Part shown: positions 37,247-46,219 of the stretch, piece by piece
Position numbering within the stretch: position 1 is the first letter of the stretch
Layout: every line of letters begins with the position of its first letter
Assembly: GCA_042088875.1 (NCBI GenBank)
Contig: JBELLF010000001.1
Coordinates: 1 to 64,000 of the forward strand
Source of the DNA: Marisimplicoccus framensis_A
GTDB lineage: Bacteria; Bacteroidota; Bacteroidia; Flavobacteriales; Flavobacteriaceae
Direction: 5' to 3'
DNA length: 64,000 bases
Program-made: the position numbers and the translations under genes
Notes under the pieces: model-generated
The model's input: only the letters and a program-made list of their open reading frames with translations
The model's database searches: none
Told to the model about the DNA's origin: nothing

Positions 37247-37267
37247 TTCTTAATAAAATGTTAAGAA
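37247..37267 (-). terminator. Weak hairpin after coaE
   Basis: An inverted repeat TTCTTAA / TTAAGAA with a seven-base loop starts two bases past the coaE stop codon on the minus strand. The stem is A/T only apart from one C-G pair, and the following sequence is AT-rich without a clean T-tract, so it may be a weak terminator or an operator for the downstream kinase gene. Confidence 0.3.
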
Positions 37268-37268
37268 A

Positions 37269-37856
37269 CTACTTTAGGTTTATTAATGTATCGTGAATTT
37301 CTAATACTTTTTCCTCCAATTTAGTGAAATTGATGTTATCAATTATAAAATCACATTTATCAATAATTGAAATTTCACTTATCTGATTTTGCATTCGACT
37401 TATCACTTCATTTCTAGATAGTTTATCTCTTTGCATAACCCTATCAATTCTAATTTCTTTTGGCGCTTTAACGTATATAATCTTATCAAAAAAAATTTCT
37501 GTTTTAGTCTCAAAAATAATTGCTGCTTCTTTTACGACATAGCTCGCGAATCTATTTTTAAAGCAAAATTTATCAAAGTCTATAGCTACTGAAGGATGAA
37601 TTATTGAATTTAGAGACTTTAGTTTTTCTTTATCGTTAAAGACTATTTTAGAAACTAATTTTGAGTTTAGCTCATTTTCATTATATATATCATCTCCAAA
37701 TAATTGTTTTATTGAGTAAATAATTTTTTTATCAGAATTTATTAATTCTTTTGCAGATTCGTCAGCATTGTAGGTGCTTATTCCAATTTTTTTAAAGATC
37801 TCTAAAACACTAGATTTACCAGATCCAATTCCTCCGGTTAATCCGATAATTTTCAT
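37269..37856 (-). CDS. coaE: Dephospho-CoA kinase
   Basis: 195 residues; last step of coenzyme A synthesis. P-loop GLTGGIGSGKSSVLEIF and the early TYNADESAKEL stretch are diagnostic. It overlaps the fabI stop by one base and is the last gene of the bamD-to-coaE run. Another CoA enzyme, coaBC, lies in the same run. Confidence 0.95.
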   Translation of the reverse strand: MKIIGLTGGIGSGKSSVLEIFKKIGISTYNADESAKELINSDKKIIYSIKQLFGDDIYNENELNSKLVSKIVFNDKEKLKSLNSIIHPSVAIDFDKFCFKNRFASYVVKEAAIIFETKTEIFFDKIIYVKAPKEIRIDRVMQRDKLSRNEVISRMQNQISEISIIDKCDFIIDNINFTKLEEKVLEIHDTLINLK

Positions 37857-38668
37857 TATGAATTTAATTTATCAATAATTTCCTGACTTACACCGACACT
37901 TGAAAATCCACCATCATTATAAATATTTTGAAGAGTAACTCTTTTTGTGTAATCAGAGAAAAGCGATACGGTTAGGTTAGCACAATCTTCAGCAGTAGCA
38001 TTACCAAGAGGTGAGGTTAAATCAGCATATTTAAGAAAATCATCTAATCCTTTTACTCCTTTTCCAGCAGTTGTTAAAGTTGGTGATTGAGATATTGTGT
38101 TTACTCTAACATTTTTTTCTTTACCAAAGAAATAGCCAAAGCTTCTTGCAATGGATTCTAAATATGCCTTATTATCAGCCATATCATTATAATTTGGAAA
38201 AGTCCTTTGTGCGGCTATATAAGTTAAAGCAACTATACTACCCCACTCTTTCATTGCGTCTAGTTTTAGTAGAGATTGCATGAGCTTGTGAAAAGATACT
38301 GCTGAAACATCCCAACCTTTAGCTAACCAATCATAATTTAAGTCTGTATAGTGTTTACCTTTTCTAACATTAACAGACATCCCTATCGAATGAAGAACGA
38401 AATCTAATTTTCCGTTAAACTTTTCAGTTGCATGAGAAATTAATTTTTCTAAATCTTCTAAATTGGTTGCATCGGCAGGAATTATTTCAGAATTAGTTTT
38501 CTCAGCTAATTTATTTATTGTTCCCATCCTTATAGAAACAGGAGCATTTGTAAGGATAAACTCACCTCCTTCTTCATATACCCTTTCAGCAGTTTTCCAT
38601 GCAATAGAACTATCATCTAGTGCACCAAAAATTATACCTTTCTTACCTTTTAAAATAGAATTTGACAT
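37856..38668 (-). CDS. fabI: Enoyl-[acyl-carrier-protein] reductase (NADH)
   Basis: 270 residues of the short-chain dehydrogenase superfamily; reduces trans-2-enoyl-ACP in the final step of each fatty acid elongation cycle. The catalytic pair is Tyr160 and Lys167 (YNDMADNK), the Y-x6-K spacing of FabI. The N-terminal GKKGIIFGALDDSSIAWKTA binds NADH and RVNTISQSPTLTTAGKGV is the flexible loop region. Its ATG overlaps the stop of the upstream small gene by one base. Confidence 0.96.
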   Translation of the reverse strand: MSNSILKGKKGIIFGALDDSSIAWKTAERVYEEGGEFILTNAPVSIRMGTINKLAEKTNSEIIPADATNLEDLEKLISHATEKFNGKLDFVLHSIGMSVNVRKGKHYTDLNYDWLAKGWDVSAVSFHKLMQSLLKLDAMKEWGSIVALTYIAAQRTFPNYNDMADNKAYLESIARSFGYFFGKEKNVRVNTISQSPTLTTAGKGVKGLDDFLKYADLTSPLGNATAEDCANLTVSLFSDYTKRVTLQNIYNDGGFSSVGVSQEIIDKLNS

Positions 38669-38838
38669 TACTGATATTTTTTATTTTTTGGTTTCTGCCA
38701 ACTAAATGCTGCTCCAATTGCAACAAATACTGCTAACCATACTGGCTGATTTGTTGAAGCAAAAACTGCTACTCCGATTGCAGTCCAAACACCAATCCAT
38801 ACACCACTATTATTAGAATTCTTATGTTTCATATTCAT
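38668..38838 (-). CDS. Small two-helix membrane protein with duplicated helix
   Basis: 56 residues from the ATG at 38838 (an in-frame GTG at 38853 and ATG at 38832 are alternatives). Two hydrophobic helices, about residues 12-28 and 32-47, are joined by STNQP and followed by a lysine-rich tail, so the tail probably faces the cytoplasm. The helices are copies: V13-W-I-G-V-W-T-A-I-G-V-A-V and V33-W-L-A-V-F-V-A-I-G-A-A-F share seven of thirteen residues and the rest are conservative. Small glycine-rich membrane proteins of this sort occur in Flavobacteriia; function unknown. It is packed between recN and fabI with TAATG-type coupling. Confidence 0.75.
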   Translation of the reverse strand: MNMKHKNSNNSGVWIGVWTAIGVAVFASTNQPVWLAVFVAIGAAFSWQKPKNKKYQ

Positions 38839-38853
38839 ATCATAAAGATACAC

Positions 38854-40506
38854 TTAATTCAATAACTCATTAGCAAGTTCATTGGCTGATTTATTTGATT
38901 TATCTCCTGATAACATCTCTGCTATTTCTTTTACTCTTTCTTTATCTTCAAGCAATTTGATATCAGTTATAATTTTATTTTCCACTTCCTTTTTAAATAC
39001 CTTGTAATGAAAATCACCTTTTGATGCAACTTGAGGTGTATGTGTTATAACTATAACTTGCATATTCTTTGACATTTGACCCATTAAATCTGCAACTTTT
39101 GAGGATACAGATCCTGATATACCAGTATCAATTTCATCAAAAATTATAGTCGATAATTTAATATAGCTAGACAAAATTGATTTAATTGAAAGCATTATTC
39201 TTGAAACCTCCCCGCCCGAGGCTATATTTCTTAAATCACTATACTTATCACCTTTATTTGACTTAAGTAAAAATTTACCTTCACTAAATCCATTTTTTTG
39301 AATTGATTCTGTTTTTGTCAAATCAATTTTTATTTCTGAATTATTCATTCCTAATTCAGATAGGTTTTGATTTAATAATTTCTCAAAATCATTTTTAACA
39401 GAATATCTTTTTTTATGAATGAGATTAGCTCTAGAAATAAGATCACTTAATAAGATATCTTTTGAGGATTTTAAATCATTAATTTCTTGATCAATATCTT
39501 GATGTCCATCTACAACCAATATTAGGTTCTCCTTTATTTTAATTAATTCATCTATTGATGATACTCTATGTTTATTTTGTAATGTATAGATTTTGTCAAG
39601 ATTTCCTCTTAATTGATTTATATCTTCTTCTGAGTTAGAGAGATCATTAAGTATTGATTCAGAGTCATCAATCATGTCATTTAAACTTTGTATGATTGAA
39701 CTAAGGCTATCTGCCAAAGAATTAATTCGATTAGAAGATCCTGAGACTTTGTTTAGCTTTCTTACAATATTTGAGAGTTTTTCTGAGATTCCAACTTCCT
39801 CTGAATTAAACTCTTCATTAATTAGAGATAAGGCTTCTTTAATATCATCTACGTTATCTGCCTCCTTAACTTTGTTCTCTATATCTTCTAGGTCAACATT
39901 TTCAAGATCAATACTATTAAATTCATTTAATAAATAATTATTATAATCAAGATCTGAGTCAAGAGTATCTCTTTGTATTTCTTTTTCTTGAATTTTTTTC
40001 TCTAAAGCCATTAAAGACTTAAAATCGTTTGAATAAGTATTGAAATTAATTGTGTTACTTGATAGAGAATCAAGAATTAAAAAAATAAAGTTTGTATCTA
40101 GTATATTGAGATTGTTAAACTGTGAGTGAATATCTAGTAAAGAATTTGTTAAACTTGATAATTGGTCTAGCCTCACAGGTGTGTCATTAACAAATGCTCT
40201 TGATTTACCACTTTGATTAATCTCTCTTCTAATTATTGTCTGATTATCAAAGTCTAAATCATTATCTGAAAAAAATACTTCAAGATTTTGACCATTAAGG
40301 TCAAAAATTGCTTCAACAAAACACTTTTTATCTTTATTGATAATTTTTGTATTGTCAACTCTGGAGCCAAGAACAAGTGATAACCCTCCCAATAGAATTG
40401 ACTTTCCAGCTCCCGTTTCTCCAGTGATTGAAGTCATACCATTTTCAAATGATATTTCGACATTATCAATTAGAGCGTAATTACTTATTCTTAATCTTTT
40501 TAACAT
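38854..40506 (-). CDS. recN: DNA repair protein RecN
   Basis: 550 residues, normal RecN length, an SMC-like ATPase acting early in double-strand break repair. Walker A is GETGAGKS (29-36), a long coiled-coil centre rich in Asp, Ser, Asn and Leu follows (about 150-370), and the C-terminus has the ABC signature IASGGEVSRIMLSIK and Walker B STIIFDEIDTGISG. It overlaps coaBC by 26 bases. Confidence 0.96.
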   Translation of the reverse strand: MLKRLRISNYALIDNVEISFENGMTSITGETGAGKSILLGGLSLVLGSRVDNTKIINKDKKCFVEAIFDLNGQNLEVFFSDNDLDFDNQTIIRREINQSGKSRAFVNDTPVRLDQLSSLTNSLLDIHSQFNNLNILDTNFIFLILDSLSSNTINFNTYSNDFKSLMALEKKIQEKEIQRDTLDSDLDYNNYLLNEFNSIDLENVDLEDIENKVKEADNVDDIKEALSLINEEFNSEEVGISEKLSNIVRKLNKVSGSSNRINSLADSLSSIIQSLNDMIDDSESILNDLSNSEEDINQLRGNLDKIYTLQNKHRVSSIDELIKIKENLILVVDGHQDIDQEINDLKSSKDILLSDLISRANLIHKKRYSVKNDFEKLLNQNLSELGMNNSEIKIDLTKTESIQKNGFSEGKFLLKSNKGDKYSDLRNIASGGEVSRIMLSIKSILSSYIKLSTIIFDEIDTGISGSVSSKVADLMGQMSKNMQVIVITHTPQVASKGDFHYKVFKKEVENKIITDIKLLEDKERVKEIAEMLSGDKSNKSANELANELLN

Positions 40507-41701
40507 TCTTGCAAATAGCTTTCATTATATCTATTGAAACATCTTTTTTATGTTTCCTTTCAAATGGAGTAATTTCTAAATCTGAATTTATAAAATCAAT
40601 TTGATTAAAGTCATTTGAAATTGGATTAAAATCTCCAATTTTATTAACTATTATTGCGTCAAGATTTTTAGACTTCAATTTTACCTTTGCATTATCAATG
40701 TGATTATCAGTCTCCAAGGCAAATCCAACTAGATATTGATTCTTTTTTATTTTGCCTAATTCCTTAATAATATCCTTGGTAGGTTTAAGTTTAATTGAAT
40801 CTAAACCTATATCTTTTTTAATTTTAGTGTCTTTAAATTCTGCTGGTTTAAAATCAGAAACAGCTGCAGAGCAAATTACAACGTCAGATGATTTAAAATG
40901 AGTAATAGTTTCTTCAAACATCTGATCAGAATCTAGAACCCTATATGTATCTATATTTAACAAGTCAATTGATAAATTTGTTGGACCTAATATAAGTTTC
41001 ACATTTGCTCCAAGAGAAATAGCTGCTTTAGCTAAGTGATATCCCATTTTTCCAGATGAACTATTACCAATAAATCTGACTGGATCAATTTTTTCATGAG
41101 TTGGACCAGCAGTTATTAAAAAATTAAGATTATTAAGTGGAAGAGATTCTTTAAGCTTAATTTCAATATGTTCAATTATCTCTTCTGGCTCCAACATTCT
41201 GCCCTCACCTTCTAAACCACTTGCAAGAGAGCCTTTACCAACAGGAAGCACATTAGTCTTATTCTTAACAAGTTTTTGAATATTTTCTTGATTAAGAGAA
41301 TTTCTATACATTTCAAGATCCATTGCTGGAGCAATAAATACGGGGCAACTACTTGATAAATAACATGCTAAAAGAATATTGTCACATTTAGCATTTGCCA
41401 TTGAAGATATAGTATTTGATGTGGCGGGTGCAATTATAAAGATATCAGCCCATTCGGAAAGCTCCACATGATTATTCCAAGAAGGATTTCCGTTTTTCTC
41501 AGTAGAAAATTCTGAATAAACATCATTTTTTGAAACAGTTGAAAGAGTTAGAGGAGTGACAAATTCTTTAGAGGAAGGAGTCATAACGACTTTAACATTA
41601 CAATTTAGTTTAACCAGTTGCCTTATAAGCAAAGGAGTTTTGTAGGCAGCTATTCCACCTGTTACTCCTACTAGTATATTCTTTTGAGCTAAAACACTCA
41701 T
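40481..41701 (-). CDS. coaBC: Bifunctional phosphopantothenoylcysteine decarboxylase / phosphopantothenate-cysteine ligase
   Basis: 406 residues. The CoaC half (1-185) is a flavoprotein decarboxylase with ILVGVTGGIAAYK, the catalytic histidine region NNHVELSEWAD and PAMDLEMYRN; the CoaB half (about 190-406) has ITAGPTHEKIDPVRFIGNSSSGKMG. Together they convert phosphopantothenate to phosphopantetheine. It lies 14 bases after rpoZ and overlaps recN. Confidence 0.96.
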   Translation of the reverse strand: MSVLAQKNILVGVTGGIAAYKTPLLIRQLVKLNCNVKVVMTPSSKEFVTPLTLSTVSKNDVYSEFSTEKNGNPSWNNHVELSEWADIFIIAPATSNTISSMANAKCDNILLACYLSSSCPVFIAPAMDLEMYRNSLNQENIQKLVKNKTNVLPVGKGSLASGLEGEGRMLEPEEIIEHIEIKLKESLPLNNLNFLITAGPTHEKIDPVRFIGNSSSGKMGYHLAKAAISLGANVKLILGPTNLSIDLLNIDTYRVLDSDQMFEETITHFKSSDVVICSAAVSDFKPAEFKDTKIKKDIGLDSIKLKPTKDIIKELGKIKKNQYLVGFALETDNHIDNAKVKLKSKNLDAIIVNKIGDFNPISNDFNQIDFINSDLEITPFERKHKKDVSIDIMKAICKNVKKIKNK

Positions 41702-41715
41702 TGTATTGAAGTTTA

Positions 41716-42045
41716 TTACTCTGTTTCAGCTTCAGTATCCCTGTAATAGATTTTATTTTCAATCCACTCATCTATTGCTATTGCATAGGACTTAGGAAGT
41801 TTTTCATAAAATTTGGAAACTTCAATTTGCTCTTTATTCTCAAAGACTTCTTCAAGACTATCATTGTGAGTTGCAAACTCATCAAGTTTATCATGTAGTT
41901 CTTTTTTAATTTCAGAGTTAATCTGTGCTGATCGTTTAGCAATTATTGAGATAGCTTCATAAATATTATCGGTTGGATTTTCAATCTCAAGTTTATTATA
42001 TGTTTTTGTGCTATTGGCTGCGTTAGAATTTCTGTATTTATTCAT
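41716..42045 (-). CDS. rpoZ: RNA polymerase subunit omega, Bacteroidota type
   Basis: 109 residues. The core IYEAISIIAKRSAQINSEIKKEL matches the omega helix pair in which the Bacteroidota version differs from that of Proteobacteria. It should aid assembly of the beta' subunit. The position between bamD and coaBC is the usual one in Flavobacteriia and adds support to a call that sequence alone would leave moderate. Confidence 0.88.
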   Translation of the reverse strand: MNKYRNSNAANSTKTYNKLEIENPTDNIYEAISIIAKRSAQINSEIKKELHDKLDEFATHNDSLEEVFENKEQIEVSKFYEKLPKSYAIAIDEWIENKIYYRDTEAETE

Positions 42046-42053
42046 TAGTTTAT

Positions 42054-42836
42054 TTATAAAAGTTGTTTTGCAATATTAATCTTTTTAGACAAGTCTTCAA
42101 TGAAAATGGTATCAGGATAATACCTTAAAAAATTATCAAGTGACCTCTCTAATTCTGTAATCCTTTCAACAATTCTTGACTCAATACTATTAATAGCTAT
42201 TTCATATTGAGACAACCACTTATAATAGAGAGCTTCCTCTCTAAAAATTGTACCAGGATTGTCAGCTATAAAATTATCAAGTGATTTAATTGCTGAAGTA
42301 TAATCTCTTATAGTATAGTATTGCTTTGAAATTTCAAAGTCTTTTTGTTCTAGTTTATTCTGAAGCTCATCCATTAATTCAAGAGCCTCTGAAACATATT
42401 CACTATTTGGAAATCTATTAATAAATACCTGGAGTTTATCAATGCCAGTGAATGTGTCATCTTGATCGAGACTATAAAGAGGTGACAACATAAAATATGA
42501 TTTAGCCTCCATAAAATATGCTTCTTGTATCCTTTGGCTATTTGGATAAGATTTTATAAAATTTTCAAATTGAACTGCAGCAGAATAATATAGTTTAGTC
42601 TCAAAATAAGAGATAGCAAAAAAGTAGACCAGTCTTTCACCCTGAGGTTTTCCTCTGTAGCTTGGTATAATTTGCTCAATCAATGCATTTGCCCTTCTAA
42701 ACTCTCCGTTATTATAATAATTCTCAGCTGCAGTATACTTATCAACATCATTTTCAGTACTATTAAGTAACTTTTGATAATCATTACAGGATAGCAACAA
42801 TATTGAAAAGGATATTAAAAAGAATATTCTATTCAT
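42054..42836 (-). CDS. bamD: Outer membrane protein assembly factor BamD
   Basis: 260 residues with a signal peptide and lipobox ending at Cys17 (LLLSC). TPR-like helices follow, including NNGEFRRANALIEQIIPSYRGKP, YYSAAVQFENFIKSYPNS and ISKQYYTIRDYTSAIKSLDNF. It is an outer-membrane lipoprotein of the BAM complex that inserts beta-barrels such as the receptor at 59891. First gene of the run reaching coaE. Confidence 0.93.
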   Translation of the reverse strand: MNRIFFLISFSILLLSCNDYQKLLNSTENDVDKYTAAENYYNNGEFRRANALIEQIIPSYRGKPQGERLVYFFAISYFETKLYYSAAVQFENFIKSYPNSQRIQEAYFMEAKSYFMLSPLYSLDQDDTFTGIDKLQVFINRFPNSEYVSEALELMDELQNKLEQKDFEISKQYYTIRDYTSAIKSLDNFIADNPGTIFREEALYYKWLSQYEIAINSIESRIVERITELERSLDNFLRYYPDTIFIEDLSKKINIAKQLL

Positions 42837-42853
42837 GTAGATTTAATGTTTGG

Positions 42854-42861
42854 CAAATTTA
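42854..42861 (-). promoter_or_regulatory. Possible -7 element for the bamD operon
   Basis: TAAATTTG on the minus strand is an exact TAnnTTTG match 17 bases before the bamD ATG, in the 33-base gap after ligA. There is no TTG at the -33 distance, so this is tentative. Confidence 0.3.
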
Positions 42862-42869
42862 ATATAAGT

Positions 42870-44867
42870 TTATGAAATAAGATCTATTAAATTAACTTCA
42901 TTAATAATAGACACACTAAGTTCATTAGCAGTATTCAATTTTGATGGCCCAATATTTTTACCTGCGACGAGATAATTAGTTTTCTTGCTAACAGATGAAC
43001 TAACTTTTCCACCATTTAATTCTATTATATTCTTAATCTCATCTCTACTATGAGATTCAAAGACACCCGAGATAACAAATATTTTACCATTTAATTTTGT
43101 TGAATGAAAGTCATTATCTTTTTTATAGAATTTCAAACCAAAAGATTTAAGCTTATTTATTATTTGAATATTATTAATATCATTAAAAAAATCAACTATA
43201 CTCTTAGCTGTTTTATCTCCAATTTCATCAATAGATGATAAAGATTCAATATCCATTAAAGCTAATTTATCTATTGAATCAACATGTTTAATTATTTTTT
43301 TTGACGCAGACTCACCAACATATCTAATACCTATACCAAATAATACTTTTTGAAATGAATTTAATTTTGATTCTTCAATCCCTTTCTTAAGATTCTCTGC
43401 TGATTTTTCTCCATAACCTTCAATTTTAGAAATTTCATAATAATTAAGATTATAAATATCTGCTATATCTCTTAAATATCCTAAATCATAAAAAAGTCTT
43501 ATTGTTTCATCTCCCAGTCCATCAATATTCATTGCTTTTCTTGACACAAAATGTTGAATTCTACCAATAGCTTGAGGTCTACAATCTTTATAATTTGTAC
43601 AAAAATAATTAGCTTCGGTTTCTAGTTTTTCTAAACTGCTATTACATTCAGGACAAATTTTTGGAAAGATTATTTCATCCTCTGAACTACCTCTTCTTTG
43701 CATATCAATACCCGTAATTTTAGGAATTATCTCTCCACCTTTTTCAACAAACACAAAATCGTTAACCCTTAATTTTAATTTAAGCATTTGATCATAACTA
43801 TGAAGAGAGGCTCTCTTAACAGTTGAACCAGAGATTAAAACGGGCTCCAGATTAGCAACTGGTGTAACAGCACCAGTCCTTCCCACATTAAATGAAATTG
43901 ATTTTAATCTAGTAGCAAGGTTTTCAGCCTTATACTTATAAGATATCGCCCATCTTGGGAATTTTGAAGTGAACCCCAGTTGGTTCTGATAATCTATCTT
44001 ATTTATTTTAATAACTACTCCATCAATCTCAAATGGTAAAGTGTTTCTATTTATTTCCCAATATTTAATATATTCTTTTACTCCTTGAATACTATTAACT
44101 ACTCTTTCATAATTTGGCACATTAAACCCCATTTCTCTTGCAAGATTTAACAATTCAGAATGATCTTCAATAGCTATATCATCAGAAACAATAGAGTATA
44201 AAAAACATTCCAAAGGTCTTCTTGCAACTTCATTGGAATCGAGCAATTTAATACTTCCAGATGCGGTATTTCGAGGATTCATGAATGGTTGTTCACCATT
44301 ATCTTTTCTTTTTTTATTAAGCTGAGTAAATGAGTCTAAGGGAATAATTATTTCACCTCTAATTTCAAATTTATTTTTCTTGAAACTTTCTTTTAATTTG
44401 ATAGGTATTGACGATATTGTCTTTAAATTTTTTGTGATATTGTCACCATTTGATCCATCACCTCTTGTTAATCCTCTTACAAGTTTACCTTTATTATACA
44501 ATAAGTTAACAGAAGCACCATCGTATTTAAGCTCACAACAAAATTCAAAATCTGTTACACCAATGTTTTTAACTACCCTATCATACCATGCTTCAAGTTC
44601 CTCTGAAGAATAAGTATTATCTAATGAATACATTGGATAAATATGAGATTCTGAATCAAACTTTTCAGATAGGCCACCACCAACTCTATTTGTTGGAGAA
44701 TTTTCATCCTTAAATTGTGGATAATTATTTTCAAGTCTTACTAGTTCTCCTAAAAGTTGATCATATTCAATATCAGATATAATATTTTTATCGAGATCAT
44801 AATAGTAATAATTATGTTGGTTAATTAGATCTCTTAATTCCTGTATTTTTTGTTTAATATTGTCCAT
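42870..44867 (-). CDS. ligA: NAD-dependent DNA ligase
   Basis: 665 residues, standard LigA length. The adenylated lysine is Lys114 in the KYDG motif, and an NAD-binding Ia domain precedes it (NQHNYYYYDLDKNIISDIEYD). Zinc cysteines are visible in CPECNSSL and NYFCTNYKDC. Helix-hairpin-helix repeats and a C-terminal BRCT domain (KIFVISGVFESHSRDEIKNI) follow. It joins Okazaki fragments. It abuts prmC upstream. Confidence 0.97.
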   Translation of the reverse strand: MDNIKQKIQELRDLINQHNYYYYDLDKNIISDIEYDQLLGELVRLENNYPQFKDENSPTNRVGGGLSEKFDSESHIYPMYSLDNTYSSEELEAWYDRVVKNIGVTDFEFCCELKYDGASVNLLYNKGKLVRGLTRGDGSNGDNITKNLKTISSIPIKLKESFKKNKFEIRGEIIIPLDSFTQLNKKRKDNGEQPFMNPRNTASGSIKLLDSNEVARRPLECFLYSIVSDDIAIEDHSELLNLAREMGFNVPNYERVVNSIQGVKEYIKYWEINRNTLPFEIDGVVIKINKIDYQNQLGFTSKFPRWAISYKYKAENLATRLKSISFNVGRTGAVTPVANLEPVLISGSTVKRASLHSYDQMLKLKLRVNDFVFVEKGGEIIPKITGIDMQRRGSSEDEIIFPKICPECNSSLEKLETEANYFCTNYKDCRPQAIGRIQHFVSRKAMNIDGLGDETIRLFYDLGYLRDIADIYNLNYYEISKIEGYGEKSAENLKKGIEESKLNSFQKVLFGIGIRYVGESASKKIIKHVDSIDKLALMDIESLSSIDEIGDKTAKSIVDFFNDINNIQIINKLKSFGLKFYKKDNDFHSTKLNGKIFVISGVFESHSRDEIKNIIELNGGKVSSSVSKKTNYLVAGKNIGPSKLNTANELSVSIINEVNLIDLIS

Positions 44868-45698
44868 TTAGAATGATAACTTAGCAAGTCTTTTTTTTCC
44901 TCTAAAATCCACTCTAAAGTTAACATCATTTGGCTTAAATTTGGTTAATAAATCATTAAATTCTTTAATAAAATCAGGATTTATTTCAAGATATATCTGA
45001 CCTCCTTTATTTAAGTTTTTATTTGCAAAAACAAGTATTTGTTTATAGAAATGAAGTGGCTTATCTTTTGGTGCAAACAGTGCAATGTGAGGTTCAAAAT
45101 TTACATTCTCATCTATTTCATCTTTTTTTGAATAATCAAGATAAGGTGGGTTTGAGATAATAATATCAAAGAATTCATTGTTAGTAAAATTAGTGTTCAT
45201 ATCATACTCTATTATTTTTACCTTTGACTCAAGAATATCCTTATTTAAATTACATACACGGAGAGCTTCTTTTGATATATCTGCTAATGTTACATCAAGA
45301 TTTATTGTTTTAGAAATTGATATTCCAATACATCCTGATCCAGCTCCCAAATCAATTAATTTTTTTCTATCATTTGTATTATCGTCAATTACCCATTGGA
45401 CTAATTCTTCTGTTTCAGGTCTAGGTATTAACACATTTTCATCTACATAAAAATCATAACCAAAAAAACTTTTCTTATTTATTATGTAATCTAAAGGATA
45501 ATTTCTATGAATATTTTTAAGACTTGATCTTAAAAGCATCTCATTTTCTGATTTTATAATAAAATTTGGATCTAGGGCTATTTTTAAAGGATCAACATTA
45601 CATAGCTCTTCAAGTAATATTTTGAAAATATAATCAGATTCTTCATTTGTTTTTCCTAATTCAGATCTATAAAAATCTCTAAATTCAATTATATTCAT
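44868..45698 (-). CDS. prmC: Release factor glutamine methyltransferase PrmC
   Basis: 276 residues; methylates the GGQ glutamine of peptide release factors. SAM motif LIDLGAGSGCIGISISK and catalytic NPPY (IISNPPYLDYS) are present, and VLIPRPETEELVQW is diagnostic for the HemK/PrmC group. It overlaps the upstream GNAT gene by four bases (ATGA) and touches ligA. Confidence 0.95.
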   Translation of the reverse strand: MNIIEFRDFYRSELGKTNEESDYIFKILLEELCNVDPLKIALDPNFIIKSENEMLLRSSLKNIHRNYPLDYIINKKSFFGYDFYVDENVLIPRPETEELVQWVIDDNTNDRKKLIDLGAGSGCIGISISKTINLDVTLADISKEALRVCNLNKDILESKVKIIEYDMNTNFTNNEFFDIIISNPPYLDYSKKDEIDENVNFEPHIALFAPKDKPLHFYKQILVFANKNLNKGGQIYLEINPDFIKEFNDLLTKFKPNDVNFRVDFRGKKRLAKLSF

Positions 45699-46174
45699 TT
45701 TAAATCTTTAAGCATCCATACTGGACAGGCAGTATGACCTGTATTTCCCATTGGTTTATCAATATATTCAAATCCTTTTTTTTTATATAATTTTTGAGCA
45801 CTAACCATGTTTGGCATTGTTTCAATATAACATTTAGTATAATTTGATTCTATTGCAAACGTTAAACACTTATCTATCATTTTATCTCCGTAGCCTTTTC
45901 CTCGAACAGACTTATGAAAATACATTTTTTGAAGCTCACATATATCACTAGTGCTTTGTTTAAGTTCAGATATTCCAGCTCCACCTAGAATTTTATTTTC
46001 ATGCTCAATTATATAATATATAGATCTTGGGTTTTGATAAGCTTCAAACATTTTATCAAGCTCTGGATCTTCATATGCAGAACCTTTTTTTGGTATTTCC
46101 ATTTCAATAAGAACTTCCCTAAGAATTCTTGAAAGACTTTTGTTATCACTCTGATTAATAGATCTTATTAACAT
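45695..46174 (-). CDS. GNAT-family N-acetyltransferase
   Basis: 159 residues. The acetyl-CoA-binding loop is HKSVRGKGYGDKMI and the later MVSAQKLYKKKGFEYI is motif B of the GNAT fold. Substrate is not evident. It heads the run with prmC and ligA and is divergent from ribD across 45 bases. Confidence 0.88.
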   Translation of the reverse strand: MLIRSINQSDNKSLSRILREVLIEMEIPKKGSAYEDPELDKMFEAYQNPRSIYYIIEHENKILGGAGISELKQSTSDICELQKMYFHKSVRGKGYGDKMIDKCLTFAIESNYTKCYIETMPNMVSAQKLYKKKGFEYIDKPMGNTGHTACPVWMLKDLK

Positions 46175-46219
46175 AATGACCTTTTTGACTTAAATTTACA
46201 ATTCTAATTTTTATAAATT

